A DNA stretch of 29,518 bases, taken from NCBI GenBank assembly GCA_021647585.1, contig JAKIUK010000051.1:1-29518 (forward strand), given 5' to 3'. The stretch comes from Methylococcaceae bacterium. Its GTDB lineage: Bacteria > Pseudomonadota > Gammaproteobacteria > Methylococcales > Methylomonadaceae. The notes beneath the pieces are model-generated. The model was not told the origin of the DNA. It worked only from the letters and a program-made list of their open reading frames with translations, and made no database searches. Positions 7,757 to 15,619 of the stretch are shown here, piece after piece (within the stretch, counting starts at the first letter, position 1; every line of letters starts with the position of its first letter). The position numbers and the translations under genes are program-made.

Positions 7757-8434
7757 ATGCGTATTTTGATTGTTGAAGATGAACTGAATTTATGTAGGCA
7801 AATACAGGATTTTTTTTCAACCAAAGGATTTGCAGTTGATGTTGCTAATACAGGGAGTGATGGGTATTACCTGGCAAAAGAATATCCTATAGATGCTGCT
7901 ATTGTTGATATAGGTCTACCTGATTTTTCTGGCATAGAATTAATCAAAAGACTCAGACATGATAGTATAAATATTCCTATTTTGTTGTTAACAGCTCGAA
8001 GCCGGTGGCAGGATAAAGTTGAAGGGTTGGAAACAGGTGCAGATGATTATTTAGCTAAACCGTTTCATTATGAGGAACTGTTAGCCCGGGTAAATGCTTT
8101 ACTAAGGCGCTCACAAGGTAAGGCTCATCCTGTATTGACCTATGCCAATATTAAATTAGATACCTTGTCACAGGATGTGACGGTAGATGATAAAAAAATA
8201 GAACTTACTGCATATGAATATAAGGTACTGGAATATTTACTGTTCCGAAAAGGTGAAGTGGTTTCAAAGTCAGTTTTGACTGAGCATATCTATGATGAAG
8301 ATTTTGATCGTGATAGTAACGTAATTGAAGTGTTTATAGGCCGGTTACGCAAAAAGATAGATTCGCAAGGTATTACAAAACCCATTGAAACCTTACGAGG
8401 AAGAGGGTACAGGATTTCTGTAGAAACTGAGTAG
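7757..8434 (+). CDS. OmpR-family response regulator (PhoP-like)
   Basis: A 225-residue two-domain regulator. The receiver domain (1-about 120) has the acidic pair E7-D8, phospho-acceptor D51 in AIVDIGLPD, T79 in LLLTAR and K101 in YLAKPF. The C-terminal winged helix (about 130-222) ends VIEVFIGRLRKKID and TLRGRGYRI, as in OmpR/PhoB proteins. It binds DNA on phosphorylation by its partner kinase, encoded 9 bases downstream. AAGGAAAG just before the ATG is a good ribosome-binding site. Resemblance is strongest to the PhoP group, but the signal is unknown, so I give no symbol. Confidence 0.92.
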   Translation: MRILIVEDELNLCRQIQDFFSTKGFAVDVANTGSDGYYLAKEYPIDAAIVDIGLPDFSGIELIKRLRHDSINIPILLLTARSRWQDKVEGLETGADDYLAKPFHYEELLARVNALLRRSQGKAHPVLTYANIKLDTLSQDVTVDDKKIELTAYEYKVLEYLLFRKGEVVSKSVLTEHIYDEDFDRDSNVIEVFIGRLRKKIDSQGITKPIETLRGRGYRISVETE

Positions 8435-8443
8435 CAGCAAAAA

Positions 8444-9787
8444 GTGAAAACCAATTCTCTCAGTTTTCGTCTGTTAATTTCTGCAGGCTTTGTTTTGACA
8501 GCTTTTTTTGCCCTGGTTGCCTTTGTTTTGGAACAAGGTTTTAGAGAGAGTGCAGAGCAAGCATTAAAAGAAAAGCTGCAAGTCCATATTTATTCTCTTT
8601 TGTCGGTCGCTGAATTGACTGAAAATCTTGAATTGAGCATGCCTGATGCATTGCGGGAACCAAGATTTTCCAACCCGGGGTCTGGGTTATATGCATCAAT
8701 TAATCAGGCGGGTAATATTTTTGTTTGGCGTTCTTTATCAGCTGTTGGCTTAGATTTACCTTCGACGATGGACTTAAAGCCTGGTGAGTCCGTATTTTTA
8801 AAAGATGAAAATGGATATTTTGTCTTGCACTATGCAGTTATCTGGGAAAATGAAGTAGGTTTTGAGCAATATTATATTTTTACCGTTGCTGAAGATGAAT
8901 TCTTTGTCAGGAATCAAGTAGAGCGTTTTAGAGCGACACTCAGAGGATGGTTGTTTTTTATCGGACTAATACTGGTTTTAATTCAATTTTTGGTGCTGCG
9001 CTGGAGTCTTAAGCCGTTAAGAATGATAGTTAATGATCTGGAAGCGATTGAGACAGGAAACAAGAGTCGACTGGACGGACAATATCCTGCTGAATTAACA
9101 GGCCTTGCCGGTAATCTGAATGCTTTAATTAGTAGTGAACGGGCGCATTTGGAACGTTATCGAAATACTCTGGCTGATTTGGCCCATAGTCTAAAAACAC
9201 CTCTGGCTATATTAAGAGGCTGTTTACAACCTTCAGTTGTAAATAAAGAGTCAGTGTCTGAACAAATTTCAAGAATGAATGAAATTGTTGAATATCAACT
9301 ACAAAAAGCTGCGGCGAAAGGGCAAAAACAACTGACTGGAACGGTTGATGTTTCAATAATTATTAAAAAAATTATTTCATCGTTAAAGAAAGTTTATGCT
9401 GACAAACAAATTGTTTTTTCTTTTGAACAGAGTAGTCCCTGTCTTATGTATTGTGAGGAAGGTGATATTTATGAAATTGCTGGAAATCTACTGGACAATG
9501 CTTCCAAGTGGTGTGATAAAAATGTATATGTAAAATTGATTGAGCTTGAAAAAGAAAATAATTCTAAATTTTCATGGGTTCTGCAAATTGAAGATGATGG
9601 AGCGGGAATTGCTGAAGAAAAATTGGAAGAAATTTTGCAAAGAGGTGTTAGAGCTGATGAAAATATACAAGGGCATGGTATTGGAATGGCGGTAGTCAAT
9701 GAGTTAACCGAATTGTTGGGTGGGAAGCTGGTCGGAAGTGAAAGTGAAATGTTAGGAGGAATGAAATGGCTGGTTTATTTGCCTTGA
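8444..9787 (+). CDS. Sensor histidine kinase (PhoQ-like)
   Basis: A 447-residue membrane kinase starting at GTG (8444); no upstream ATG fits. Membrane segments lie at about 10-30 and 167-186 and enclose a periplasmic sensor of about 135 residues. A HAMP-like linker follows, then the phospho-acceptor H248 in LADLAHSLKTPLAILRG, N-box NLLDNASKW, G1-box EDDGAGI and G2-box GHGIGMAVV. It should phosphorylate the regulator encoded 9 bases upstream. PhoQ-like proteins sense divalent cations or antimicrobial peptides; the ligand here is not shown by the sequence, although the PepSY partner suggests an envelope signal. Confidence 0.92.
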   Translation: MKTNSLSFRLLISAGFVLTAFFALVAFVLEQGFRESAEQALKEKLQVHIYSLLSVAELTENLELSMPDALREPRFSNPGSGLYASINQAGNIFVWRSLSAVGLDLPSTMDLKPGESVFLKDENGYFVLHYAVIWENEVGFEQYYIFTVAEDEFFVRNQVERFRATLRGWLFFIGLILVLIQFLVLRWSLKPLRMIVNDLEAIETGNKSRLDGQYPAELTGLAGNLNALISSERAHLERYRNTLADLAHSLKTPLAILRGCLQPSVVNKESVSEQISRMNEIVEYQLQKAAAKGQKQLTGTVDVSIIIKKIISSLKKVYADKQIVFSFEQSSPCLMYCEEGDIYEIAGNLLDNASKWCDKNVYVKLIELEKENNSKFSWVLQIEDDGAGIAEEKLEEILQRGVRADENIQGHGIGMAVVNELTELLGGKLVGSESEMLGGMKWLVYLP

Positions 9788-9922
9788 ACATGAATGTAAT
9801 AGTAAGGTTTACTTTGAGGAACTGGACTTGAAATTAATACCGTAAACAGCAATATGCAAGTATATTATCGACCCAAAAGTTCTTGAGTTCTATCATTCCT
9901 TTCCGGCTTTCTAGATTTATTT

Positions 9923-10003
9923 GTCATTTCGAATGAAACGAGGAGTTTTAAACTTAGACTAATGGTTGCAGATCTAAAGAATTCTCCCGCTGGTCGAAAT
10001 GAC
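9923..10003. repeat. Palindromic intergenic repeat, copy 1 (GTCATTTCGA family)
   Basis: Begins GTCATTTCGAATGAAACGAG and ends with CTCCCGCTGGTCGAAATGAC; the outer 10 bases of the arms are perfect inverted repeats. Related copies are at 14149-14226 and 26241-26319. It follows the sensor kinase gene by 135 bases, within the 352-base gap 9788-10140 that otherwise holds no gene. Confidence 0.7.
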
Positions 10004-10114
10004 TGCAAAATCAGTTGCATTAAGGTGTGAAAACGTTTGGACGATTTACACAATTATAAAAATGTTTAAATCTTCAGTTGCCTAATATATTTAATTCAAG
10101 CATAATACCGCTTC

Positions 10115-10133
10115 TTTCAGTTACTGACTGAAA
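10115..10133. promoter_or_regulatory. 7-bp inverted repeat just upstream of SRP RNA
   Basis: TTTCAGT, a 5-base loop and ACTGAAA lie 8 bases before the SRP RNA. CATTAT at 10135-10140 is a plausible -10 for the RNA, so the repeat would fall in the promoter spacer. It could be an operator or the end of an upstream transcript; I cannot decide. Confidence 0.25.
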
Positions 10134-10140
10134 ACATTAT

Positions 10141-10250
<110 letters not shown>

Positions 10251-10282
10251 GCCCAATCTTCATAATTTCCTTAGAGTCTCTA

Positions 10283-11890
10283 ATGGCTTATCAGGTTTTA
10301 GCCAGAAAATGGCGCCCTCAGAATTTCACTCAGCTTGTTGGTCAGGAACATGTCAGCCAATCGCTTTGTAATGCCTTGCAACATAATCGGCTTCATCATG
10401 CTTATTTGTTTACCGGAACTCGAGGTGTAGGCAAAACAACTATCGCCCGAATCTTAGCAAAAGCGATTAACTGTGAAAATCTTAAGAACAGTAACCCCTG
10501 TGGCGAATGTGATGTCTGTCATGCTTTTGATGAAGGTCGATTTCTGGATCTGATTGAAGTTGATGCCGCTTCACGAACAAAAGTGGAAGATACACGGGAT
10601 TTGCTGGATAATGCCCAATATGCTCCCAACCAGGGACGATATAAAGTCTATTTGATTGATGAAGTTCATATGTTGTCCGGACATAGTTTTAATGCATTGC
10701 TTAAAACGCTGGAAGAACCTCCGCCTCATGTAAAGTTTTTATTAGCTACCACGGACCCTCAAAAAATCCCCGTTACGGTATTATCTCGCTGTTTACAATT
10801 TAATCTGAAACGATTATTACCTGAACAGATTAATAAACAGATGGCTTTTATACTGGGTCAAGAGAAAATTGAGTTTGACCCTGATGCATTGAAACTGATT
10901 TCACGTGCAGCTGATGGCAGCTTGCGGGATGGTTTAAGTTTGCTTGATCAGGCGATAGCTTTTGGGAATGGCGAAGTGAGACTGCAAACAGTAACTAATA
11001 TGCTGGGTACTGTGGCGCAGCAACCGGTAGATGAAATTATGCAGGCTTTGGCGAATAATAATGCTGTTGAGTTATTACAAAAAGTTGCGGATGTGAGTGA
11101 ATTAATGCCGGATTTTGCCGATATTCTACAACAGATATTACGCGTCTTGCATAGAATTAGCTTAACTCAAACCATTCCAGGTTTTATTGATAACAATAAC
11201 GACTTCGATTCGGAAATTATTTCCGACTTGGCAAACAAACTTTTGCCCGAAGATGTGCAATTATTTTACCAAATCGGTTTGATTGGACAGCGTGATTTGG
11301 ATTTGGCTCCCGACCCACGCAGTGGTTTTGAAATGGTTATGCTCAGAATGCTGACTTTTAAACCTGATAAGGTAATGAATACGAAAGAAATTCAGCCGGT
11401 TCGTGATATTGATAAATATCAGGAAAAACTACAAATCAAGCAGGGTATAAAGACGGCAGAGAAAGTATCAGTAATAACAGAAGAAAATAAGCAGCAAGTA
11501 GTACAAATTTCTAATAACAGTAATTGGCCCGAAATGGTTGTGGCAATGAAAGTGCGAGGTATGACGCGTGAATTGGCTAATAACTGTGTGCTGGAAAATA
11601 TAGATGATAATATCTGTAACTTGATTCTGGAACCGGGGCACACGCAACTTATCAGCCCAAGGGCAGAAGAAAAGTTACAACAGGCACTACAGAGTTATTA
11701 CGGTAAATCGCTTAAGTTGAAAATAAATGTTGAAAAAACCAGCCATGCAACGCCTGCTCAGCAGCAAATAAAGCAAAATGATGCCAAAAAACAGGCTGCA
11801 GTGGATTCAATTAATGCAGATGAAAATGTACAGACATTAAAAGAACAGTTTGATGCCAGAGTGCTGCCAGGCACCATTGAACCCATATAG
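10283..11890 (+). CDS. dnaX: DNA polymerase III subunit gamma/tau
   Basis: The clamp-loader ATPase of the replicative polymerase. From the ATG at 10283 the protein begins MAYQVLARKWRPQNF, the canonical DnaX start; an upstream in-frame ATG (10223) lies inside the SRP RNA and is rejected. Walker A TGTRGVGKT (44-52), four zinc-binding Cys (64, 73, 76, 79), DEVHMLS Walker B, SRC sensor region and LEEPPPHVKFLLATTDP are all present. At 535 residues it is shorter than E. coli tau (643). I find no A-AAA-AAG slippery heptamer in frame, so separate gamma by programmed frameshift is not evident. The first gene of a dnaX-ybaB-recR block. Confidence 0.96.
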   Translation: MAYQVLARKWRPQNFTQLVGQEHVSQSLCNALQHNRLHHAYLFTGTRGVGKTTIARILAKAINCENLKNSNPCGECDVCHAFDEGRFLDLIEVDAASRTKVEDTRDLLDNAQYAPNQGRYKVYLIDEVHMLSGHSFNALLKTLEEPPPHVKFLLATTDPQKIPVTVLSRCLQFNLKRLLPEQINKQMAFILGQEKIEFDPDALKLISRAADGSLRDGLSLLDQAIAFGNGEVRLQTVTNMLGTVAQQPVDEIMQALANNNAVELLQKVADVSELMPDFADILQQILRVLHRISLTQTIPGFIDNNNDFDSEIISDLANKLLPEDVQLFYQIGLIGQRDLDLAPDPRSGFEMVMLRMLTFKPDKVMNTKEIQPVRDIDKYQEKLQIKQGIKTAEKVSVITEENKQQVVQISNNSNWPEMVVAMKVRGMTRELANNCVLENIDDNICNLILEPGHTQLISPRAEEKLQQALQSYYGKSLKLKINVEKTSHATPAQQQIKQNDAKKQAAVDSINADENVQTLKEQFDARVLPGTIEPI

Positions 11891-11987
11891 ATTATTTCTA
11901 TCTATTCTGTTGTGGAGTATATTGTAGCAATACTCACTTTTGGTAACGAAGATAGATTTATACTTGTGCCTATGTTAAATACAAAAT

Positions 11988-12016
11988 TTAACAGGTGTAG
12001 AGTATTCATACAAAAT
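11988..12016 (+). promoter_or_regulatory. Candidate promoter for ybaB-recR
   Basis: TTAACA (11988-11993), a 17-base spacer and CAAAAT (12011-12016) lie 20 bases before the ybaB ATG. The -35 box matches consensus at 5 of 6, the -10 at 4 of 6. The 146-base gap after dnaX supports a separate promoter. Confidence 0.3.
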
Positions 12017-12036
12017 ATAGTAATTACGGTGAAAAT

Positions 12037-12360
12037 ATGAAAAACGCACTGGGCAATATTATGCAGCAAGCCCAAAAAATGCAGGAAGATGTTAAAAAAG
12101 TACAAGAAGAACTGGCCGCCATGCAAATTCAGGGTGAGTCGGGTGCTGGCCTGGTTTCTATCATAATGACAGGAAAACGAGAAGTCAGAAAAGTGTCTAT
12201 AGACGATTCGTTAATTGGCGATGATAAAGATATGCTTGAAGATTTAGTGGCAGCGGCTATCAATGATGCAGTACATAAAGTGTCTAAAATGAAACAGGAA
12301 AAAATGGCTGAAGTGACTTCAGGAATACCATTGCCACCCGGATTTCAAATGCCATTCTGA
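12037..12360 (+). CDS. ybaB: YbaB/EbfC family nucleoid-associated protein
   Basis: A 107-residue DNA-binding protein that forms a tweezer-like dimer and coats the nucleoid. The family pattern is clear: an N-terminal helix MKNALGNIMQQAQKMQEDVKKVQEELA, the central strand region GKREVRKVSIDDSL, LEDLVAAAINDAVHK and the Pro-rich end GIPLPPGFQMPF. It lies between dnaX and recR, its standard position. The stop TGA overlaps the recR ATG by one base, so the two are translationally coupled. Confidence 0.95.
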   Translation: MKNALGNIMQQAQKMQEDVKKVQEELAAMQIQGESGAGLVSIIMTGKREVRKVSIDDSLIGDDKDMLEDLVAAAINDAVHKVSKMKQEKMAEVTSGIPLPPGFQMPF

Positions 12361-12959
12361 TGCAGGGGAAAGGGCTGTTAGGACAGTTAATTCAGAATTT
12401 ATGTTGTTTACCGGGAGTCGGCCCTAAATCTGCACAGCGTATGGCATTTCAACTGTTACAAAGAGATAGGGCCGGAGCCCAGCAATTAGCGAATACCTTG
12501 TTGCGAGCTGTAGATGAAATAGGCTATTGTCAGCGCTGTCGTACTTTAACAGAAGAGCCCGTGTGTGAGATTTGTACACATGCTTCAAGAGATTCGTCCA
12601 TTCTTTGTGTAGTAGAAAGTCCAGCAGATGTATGGGTGATTGATCAGGCAACCGTGTTTAACGGGATGTACTTTGTATTACACGGGCGTTTGTCTCCACT
12701 GGATGGTATAGGACCAGAAGAATTGGGACAAGATTTGCTGGAACAGCGATTTTCTCAGGGTGAAATTACTGAAATTATTTTAGCGACTAATTCAACTGTA
12801 GAAGGAGAGGCAACGGCACATTTTATTGCTGAAGTCGCTAAAAAATATAATATTCATGCGAGTAGAATTGCGCATGGTGTGCCTGTGGGGGGCGAACTAG
12901 AGTTTATAGATAGTGGAACTTTATCTCATGCTTTTAACGGCCGACGTGAGATGGTTTAA
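12360..12959 (+). CDS. recR: Recombination protein RecR
   Basis: RecR acts with RecF and RecO to load RecA at single-strand gaps. The 199-residue protein has a helix-hairpin-helix LCCLPGVGPKSAQRMAF (about 14-30), a four-Cys zinc site (C57, C60, C69, C72) and a Toprim domain (about 78-175) opening with LCVVESPADV and including GRLSPLDGIGPEEL and ATNSTVEGEATA. Length is exactly that of the family. The start codon overlaps the ybaB stop. Confidence 0.96.
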   Translation: MQGKGLLGQLIQNLCCLPGVGPKSAQRMAFQLLQRDRAGAQQLANTLLRAVDEIGYCQRCRTLTEEPVCEICTHASRDSSILCVVESPADVWVIDQATVFNGMYFVLHGRLSPLDGIGPEELGQDLLEQRFSQGEITEIILATNSTVEGEATAHFIAEVAKKYNIHASRIAHGVPVGGELEFIDSGTLSHAFNGRREMV

Positions 12960-12976
12960 TATGAGGAGAGTTTAAT

Positions 12977-13315
12977 ATGAGTGATTGTTTATTTTGCAAA
13001 ATGATAGCGGGTGAGATTAAACCAGATAAGGTTTATGAAAATGACGATATTCTGGCTTTTCGTGATATTAATCCACAAGCTCCGGTGCATATTTTAATTA
13101 TTCCTAAGACGCATATAGAGACTTTAAATGACCTGAATGATTTTTCTTTAGCTGGGCAACTGTTAGAGACAGCAATAAAATGTGCTAAGCAGGAAGGTTT
13201 GGCGGCAGATGGATATAGAACTGTTTTTAATTGTAATAAACAAGGTGGGCAGGAAGTATTCCACTTGCACATGCATTTGCTAGGTGGACGGCAGATGGTT
13301 TGGCCCCCTGGTTAA
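12977..13315 (+). CDS. hinT: HIT-family purine nucleoside phosphoramidase (HinT)
   Basis: A 112-residue histidine-triad protein with CLFCKMIAGEI at the N-terminus and the triad H96-x-H98-x-H100 in HLHMHLLGGRQM near the C-terminus, as in HinT/PKCI-type hydrolases of AMP-linked phosphoramidates. The end WPPG is the usual HinT terminus, so the protein is complete. GAGGAGAG 7 bases before the ATG is a strong ribosome-binding site. It follows recR by 17 bases and probably belongs to the same transcript. Confidence 0.93.
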   Translation: MSDCLFCKMIAGEIKPDKVYENDDILAFRDINPQAPVHILIIPKTHIETLNDLNDFSLAGQLLETAIKCAKQEGLAADGYRTVFNCNKQGGQEVFHLHMHLLGGRQMVWPPG

Positions 13316-13322
13316 AATGGCT

Positions 13323-13361
13323 TTCCCTCGCTACGGTTTCTATTCTCGGGCAGCCTCCTAG
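13323..13361. repeat. Solo arm of the 1679-1770 palindromic element
   Basis: This stretch, ending CAGCCTCCTAG, matches 1734-1772 at about 32 of 39 positions, including CTACG and TCTATTC. Only the right arm is present; the left-arm position is occupied by the end of hinT, whose stop lies 7 bases before. It shows that the 1679-1770 unit is dispersed. Confidence 0.6.
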
Positions 13362-13472
13362 AAAAAGAAGTTGAAGGCTAAGTTATTACAGGAAACAACC
13401 CGTAGTTTGTTAATACCCCTCAAAATTATTCGGATAGTTTATGGCTTAGATTTGCATTAAAGGTTTAAAAAA

Positions 13473-13499
13473 AGTATCCTTAGATACGTTAAGGATACT
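13473..13499 (-). terminator. Hairpin with T-run on the minus strand
   Basis: AGTATCCTTA (13473-13482) pairs with TAAGGATACT (13490-13499) around a 7-base loop. On the minus strand the stem is followed by seven T, giving an intrinsic-terminator shape that would stop antisense transcription into hinT; on the plus strand the T-run is absent but the stem could still end the recR-hinT transcript. Confidence 0.45.
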
Positions 13500-13513
13500 A
13501 TTCTAAAGTTATA

Positions 13514-13542
13514 TGTAAACTTTGAACATTGTTAATTATAAT
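13514..13542 (+). promoter_or_regulatory. Candidate promoter of the lipoprotein gene
   Basis: A perfect TATAAT (13537-13542) has a weak TGTAAA -35 box 17 bases upstream, 54 bases before the lipoprotein ATG and after the hairpin that closes the previous unit. Confidence 0.35.
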
Positions 13543-13596
13543 AACCTGCTAACACGTTGTAAATCAACTGTATTTTAAATACGCAAAGGATAAAGA

Positions 13597-14091
13597 ATGA
13601 AAATTATAACTCTTTTAACATCATCGGTAATCGGCTTAACTTTATTAACGGCTTGTGAACAAGCTGAACAATCATCTGAAAGTGCAGTTGCTCCAGCCCA
13701 AGGTACTACAGAAAAAGTAGCAAAACTTCCTGCTGAAGCAGCAACACAAAGTGCTCCAATAAAAGATCAGGCAACTGCTTTAGTTTCAGAAACAGGCGCT
13801 CAAGTGAATAATGCAGTTTCAGAATCTGTTCAATCAGTAACGGATGTGGCAGCTCAAGCGGTTGAAAATGCAACTTCAGCAGTAGAAAATACTGCTGCAG
13901 AAGCCGCTGCAGCTACTGATAATGCAGTTTCACAGACTCAAGATGCGGTAACTCAGGCTGTTGATGGCGCTAAAAGCCAGGCAGCTGCATTGGTGGATTC
14001 GGCTAATCAAACGGTTGATAATGCAGCAACAGCAGTTAACCAGGAAACTGAGGCTGCCAAAACGACAACATTGGATGCTCTAACGCAGTAA
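13597..14091 (+). CDS. Ala-rich lipoprotein of unknown function
   Basis: A 164-residue protein with a lipoprotein signal peptide: MKIITLLTSSVIGLTLLTAC with lipobox LTAC and lipidated C20. The following E-Q gives no inner-membrane Asp retention signal, so outer-membrane sorting is expected. The mature part is low-complexity, rich in Ala, Val, Gln, Thr and Glu, with recurring AxxAVxxA and DNAV units and no aromatic residue; it should form long amphipathic helices like apolipoprotein-like or LEA-like repeats. I recognise no specific family. It stands alone between two stem-loop regions; AAAGGATAAAG before the ATG is a good ribosome-binding site. Confidence 0.8.
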   Translation: MKIITLLTSSVIGLTLLTACEQAEQSSESAVAPAQGTTEKVAKLPAEAATQSAPIKDQATALVSETGAQVNNAVSESVQSVTDVAAQAVENATSAVENTAAEAAAATDNAVSQTQDAVTQAVDGAKSQAAALVDSANQTVDNAATAVNQETEAAKTTTLDALTQ

Positions 14092-14148
14092 ATGTTTATT
14101 AATATTACATGGCTATTAACAAACCACAGTTCAAACTTTAAATGGGTT

Positions 14149-14226
14149 GTCATTTCGACCAGCGGGAGAAATCTTGTTGCTTAAGTTGTGCTTAGACTCA
14201 AGATTCCTCCCGTTGGTCGGAATGAC
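14149..14226. repeat. Palindromic intergenic repeat, copy 2 (GTCATTTCGA family)
   Basis: The best-preserved copy: GTCATTTCGACCAGCGGGAG at the left and the near-complement CTCCCGTTGGTCGGAATGAC at the right, with about 28-base arms and a loop of roughly 20. It lies 57 bases after the lipoprotein stop. Confidence 0.75.
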
Positions 14227-14309
14227 ACAATTTGTGAAGTTAACCTACAAACGTCAAAATCGAGAGTAACCTGCGATAAGTTAATAGTCATTTAATATTA
14301 TCTAAAAAA

Positions 14310-14343
14310 GCTGGATATTATTTATTAGTATCCGGCTTTTTTT
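14310..14343 (+). terminator. Rho-independent terminator, probably bidirectional
   Basis: GCTGGATA (14310-14317) pairs with TATCCGGC (14329-14336), including one G-T pair, and is followed by TTTTTTT. AAAAAA precedes the stem, so it also reads as a terminator on the minus strand. It insulates the lipoprotein gene from the pilus operon. The rest of the 474-base gap 14092-14565 holds the repeat copy 2 and no gene. Confidence 0.65.
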
Positions 14344-14565
14344 ATACCTTCCTTTTTGTTGATTTTTTTCATTTCCACTTTCTAAACTAGAATGTATATC
14401 TTGCTCTATTCAAACTCCTGCACTATTCCAAACGGCTAGAACTTAAGCCGGGATGCTTTTCTATTGACCCTTTCTGGTTCCAAGTTTTGAGCTAAAGTTC
14501 ACAGACAGAAATTATTTTTTGAACTATGCTTTAGTCAGGTTGGGTTTATAGATGACTAATTTTTT

Positions 14566-15114
14566 ATGCTTATTTACTACGAAAATATTTCATACAACAA
14601 AGGCTTCTCTTTAATTGAATTAATGATAACCATTGCCATTGCTGCAATAGTTATGGGTATTGGAATTCCGGGTTTTGTTCAAGTAATAAAAAATAATCGT
14701 TTAGCTACCAATGCAAATGAGTTGATATCCTCAATAAACCTTTCTAGAAGTGAGGCTATTAAACGAAATGTTAGAGTCTTTGTTGAAAGAAAAGGAGGGA
14801 CTAGTTCAAACTGGGATAACGGATGGAATGTATTCATTGATCTCAATAGTGATAATACCTACAACAGTGGCACTGATACCTTACTAAAAACTTATCCTGC
14901 ATTAAGTAATAGCTATACATTACGAACAGGAGCAAATTATGCTAACTGGATTTCCTTTTTACCATCTGGGTTGATTAACAGTTCGTCGGGGACAAATAAT
15001 GATTCGTTTAGGCTATGTGCAACTGCCGGTGATACGGTAAATTCTAGAAAGATCACAATAAATACAGTTGGAAGAGCACGTATTTCTACAGGAGATGTTG
15101 CTTCATGTCCATAA
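14566..15114 (+). CDS. fimT: Minor pilin FimT/GspH family
   Basis: A 182-residue type IV pilus minor pilin. A short leader ends in Gly before FSLIELMITIAIAAIVMGIGIPGF, the prepilin peptidase site (cleavage after G13, Glu at mature position 5) plus the membrane/assembly helix. ANELISSINLSRSEAIKRN is the FimT/FimU (GspH domain) signature. Two Cys near the end (LCATAG and the final SCP) may form the usual C-terminal disulphide. It opens the minor-pilin operon. FimT versus FimU cannot be separated by sequence alone. Confidence 0.85.
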   Translation: MLIYYENISYNKGFSLIELMITIAIAAIVMGIGIPGFVQVIKNNRLATNANELISSINLSRSEAIKRNVRVFVERKGGTSSNWDNGWNVFIDLNSDNTYNSGTDTLLKTYPALSNSYTLRTGANYANWISFLPSGLINSSSGTNNDSFRLCATAGDTVNSRKITINTVGRARISTGDVASCP

Positions 15115-15151
15115 AAACTACTTATACAACGCCTGAGTTTGTGGTGTTTGA

Positions 15152-15619
15152 ATGAAAAAAGAAACAGGGTTTACCTTAATTGAGGTATTGGTTACCGTAG
15201 TTATACTAGCTGTCGGTTTGTTGGGTTTGGCAGGATTGCAGGCAAGAGGGTTGCGCAATAATCTGAGCGCTTATCAAAGGAGTCAGGCAACTCAATTAGC
15301 TTACGATATGGCGGATAGAATGCGAGCCAATAAAGCTGCAGCCAATAATTATTTAACCAGTACTATGGTACCCGCTGCAGCTGCGGTACAAAGTGATTGC
15401 ATGACAGCAAACAGCACTAGCTGTACGATTGCTGATATGGCACAGAATGATCTGTTTCAGTGGAATGCAGACATAACATCCTCAAGCGTTTTAACTAGTG
15501 GCATTGGGACGATTACCGTATCGGGTACGGTATATACCATCCTCATTCGCTGGGATGATAATAGAGATGGTGGTATAGATGTTACCGACCCTAGTTTTTC
15601 AGTGAGTTTTGAGTTATGA
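15152..15619 (+). CDS. pilV: Type IV pilus minor pilin PilV
   Basis: A 155-residue minor pilin with leader MKKETG and prepilin motif FTLIEVLVTVVILAVGLLGLAGLQ, then NLSAYQRSQATQLAYDMADRMRANKAAANNY, the PilV hallmark. It joins the PilVWX-FimU priming complex at the pilus tip. Its stop overlaps the pilW start by four bases (ATGA), so translation is coupled. Confidence 0.92.
   Translation: MKKETGFTLIEVLVTVVILAVGLLGLAGLQARGLRNNLSAYQRSQATQLAYDMADRMRANKAAANNYLTSTMVPAAAAVQSDCMTANSTSCTIADMAQNDLFQWNADITSSSVLTSGIGTITVSGTVYTILIRWDDNRDGGIDVTDPSFSVSFEL

Noticed and set aside
14149..14226. CRISPR array or spacer repeats
   Set aside because: The repeats are single palindromes far apart, not regularly spaced direct repeats, and no cas gene is present.
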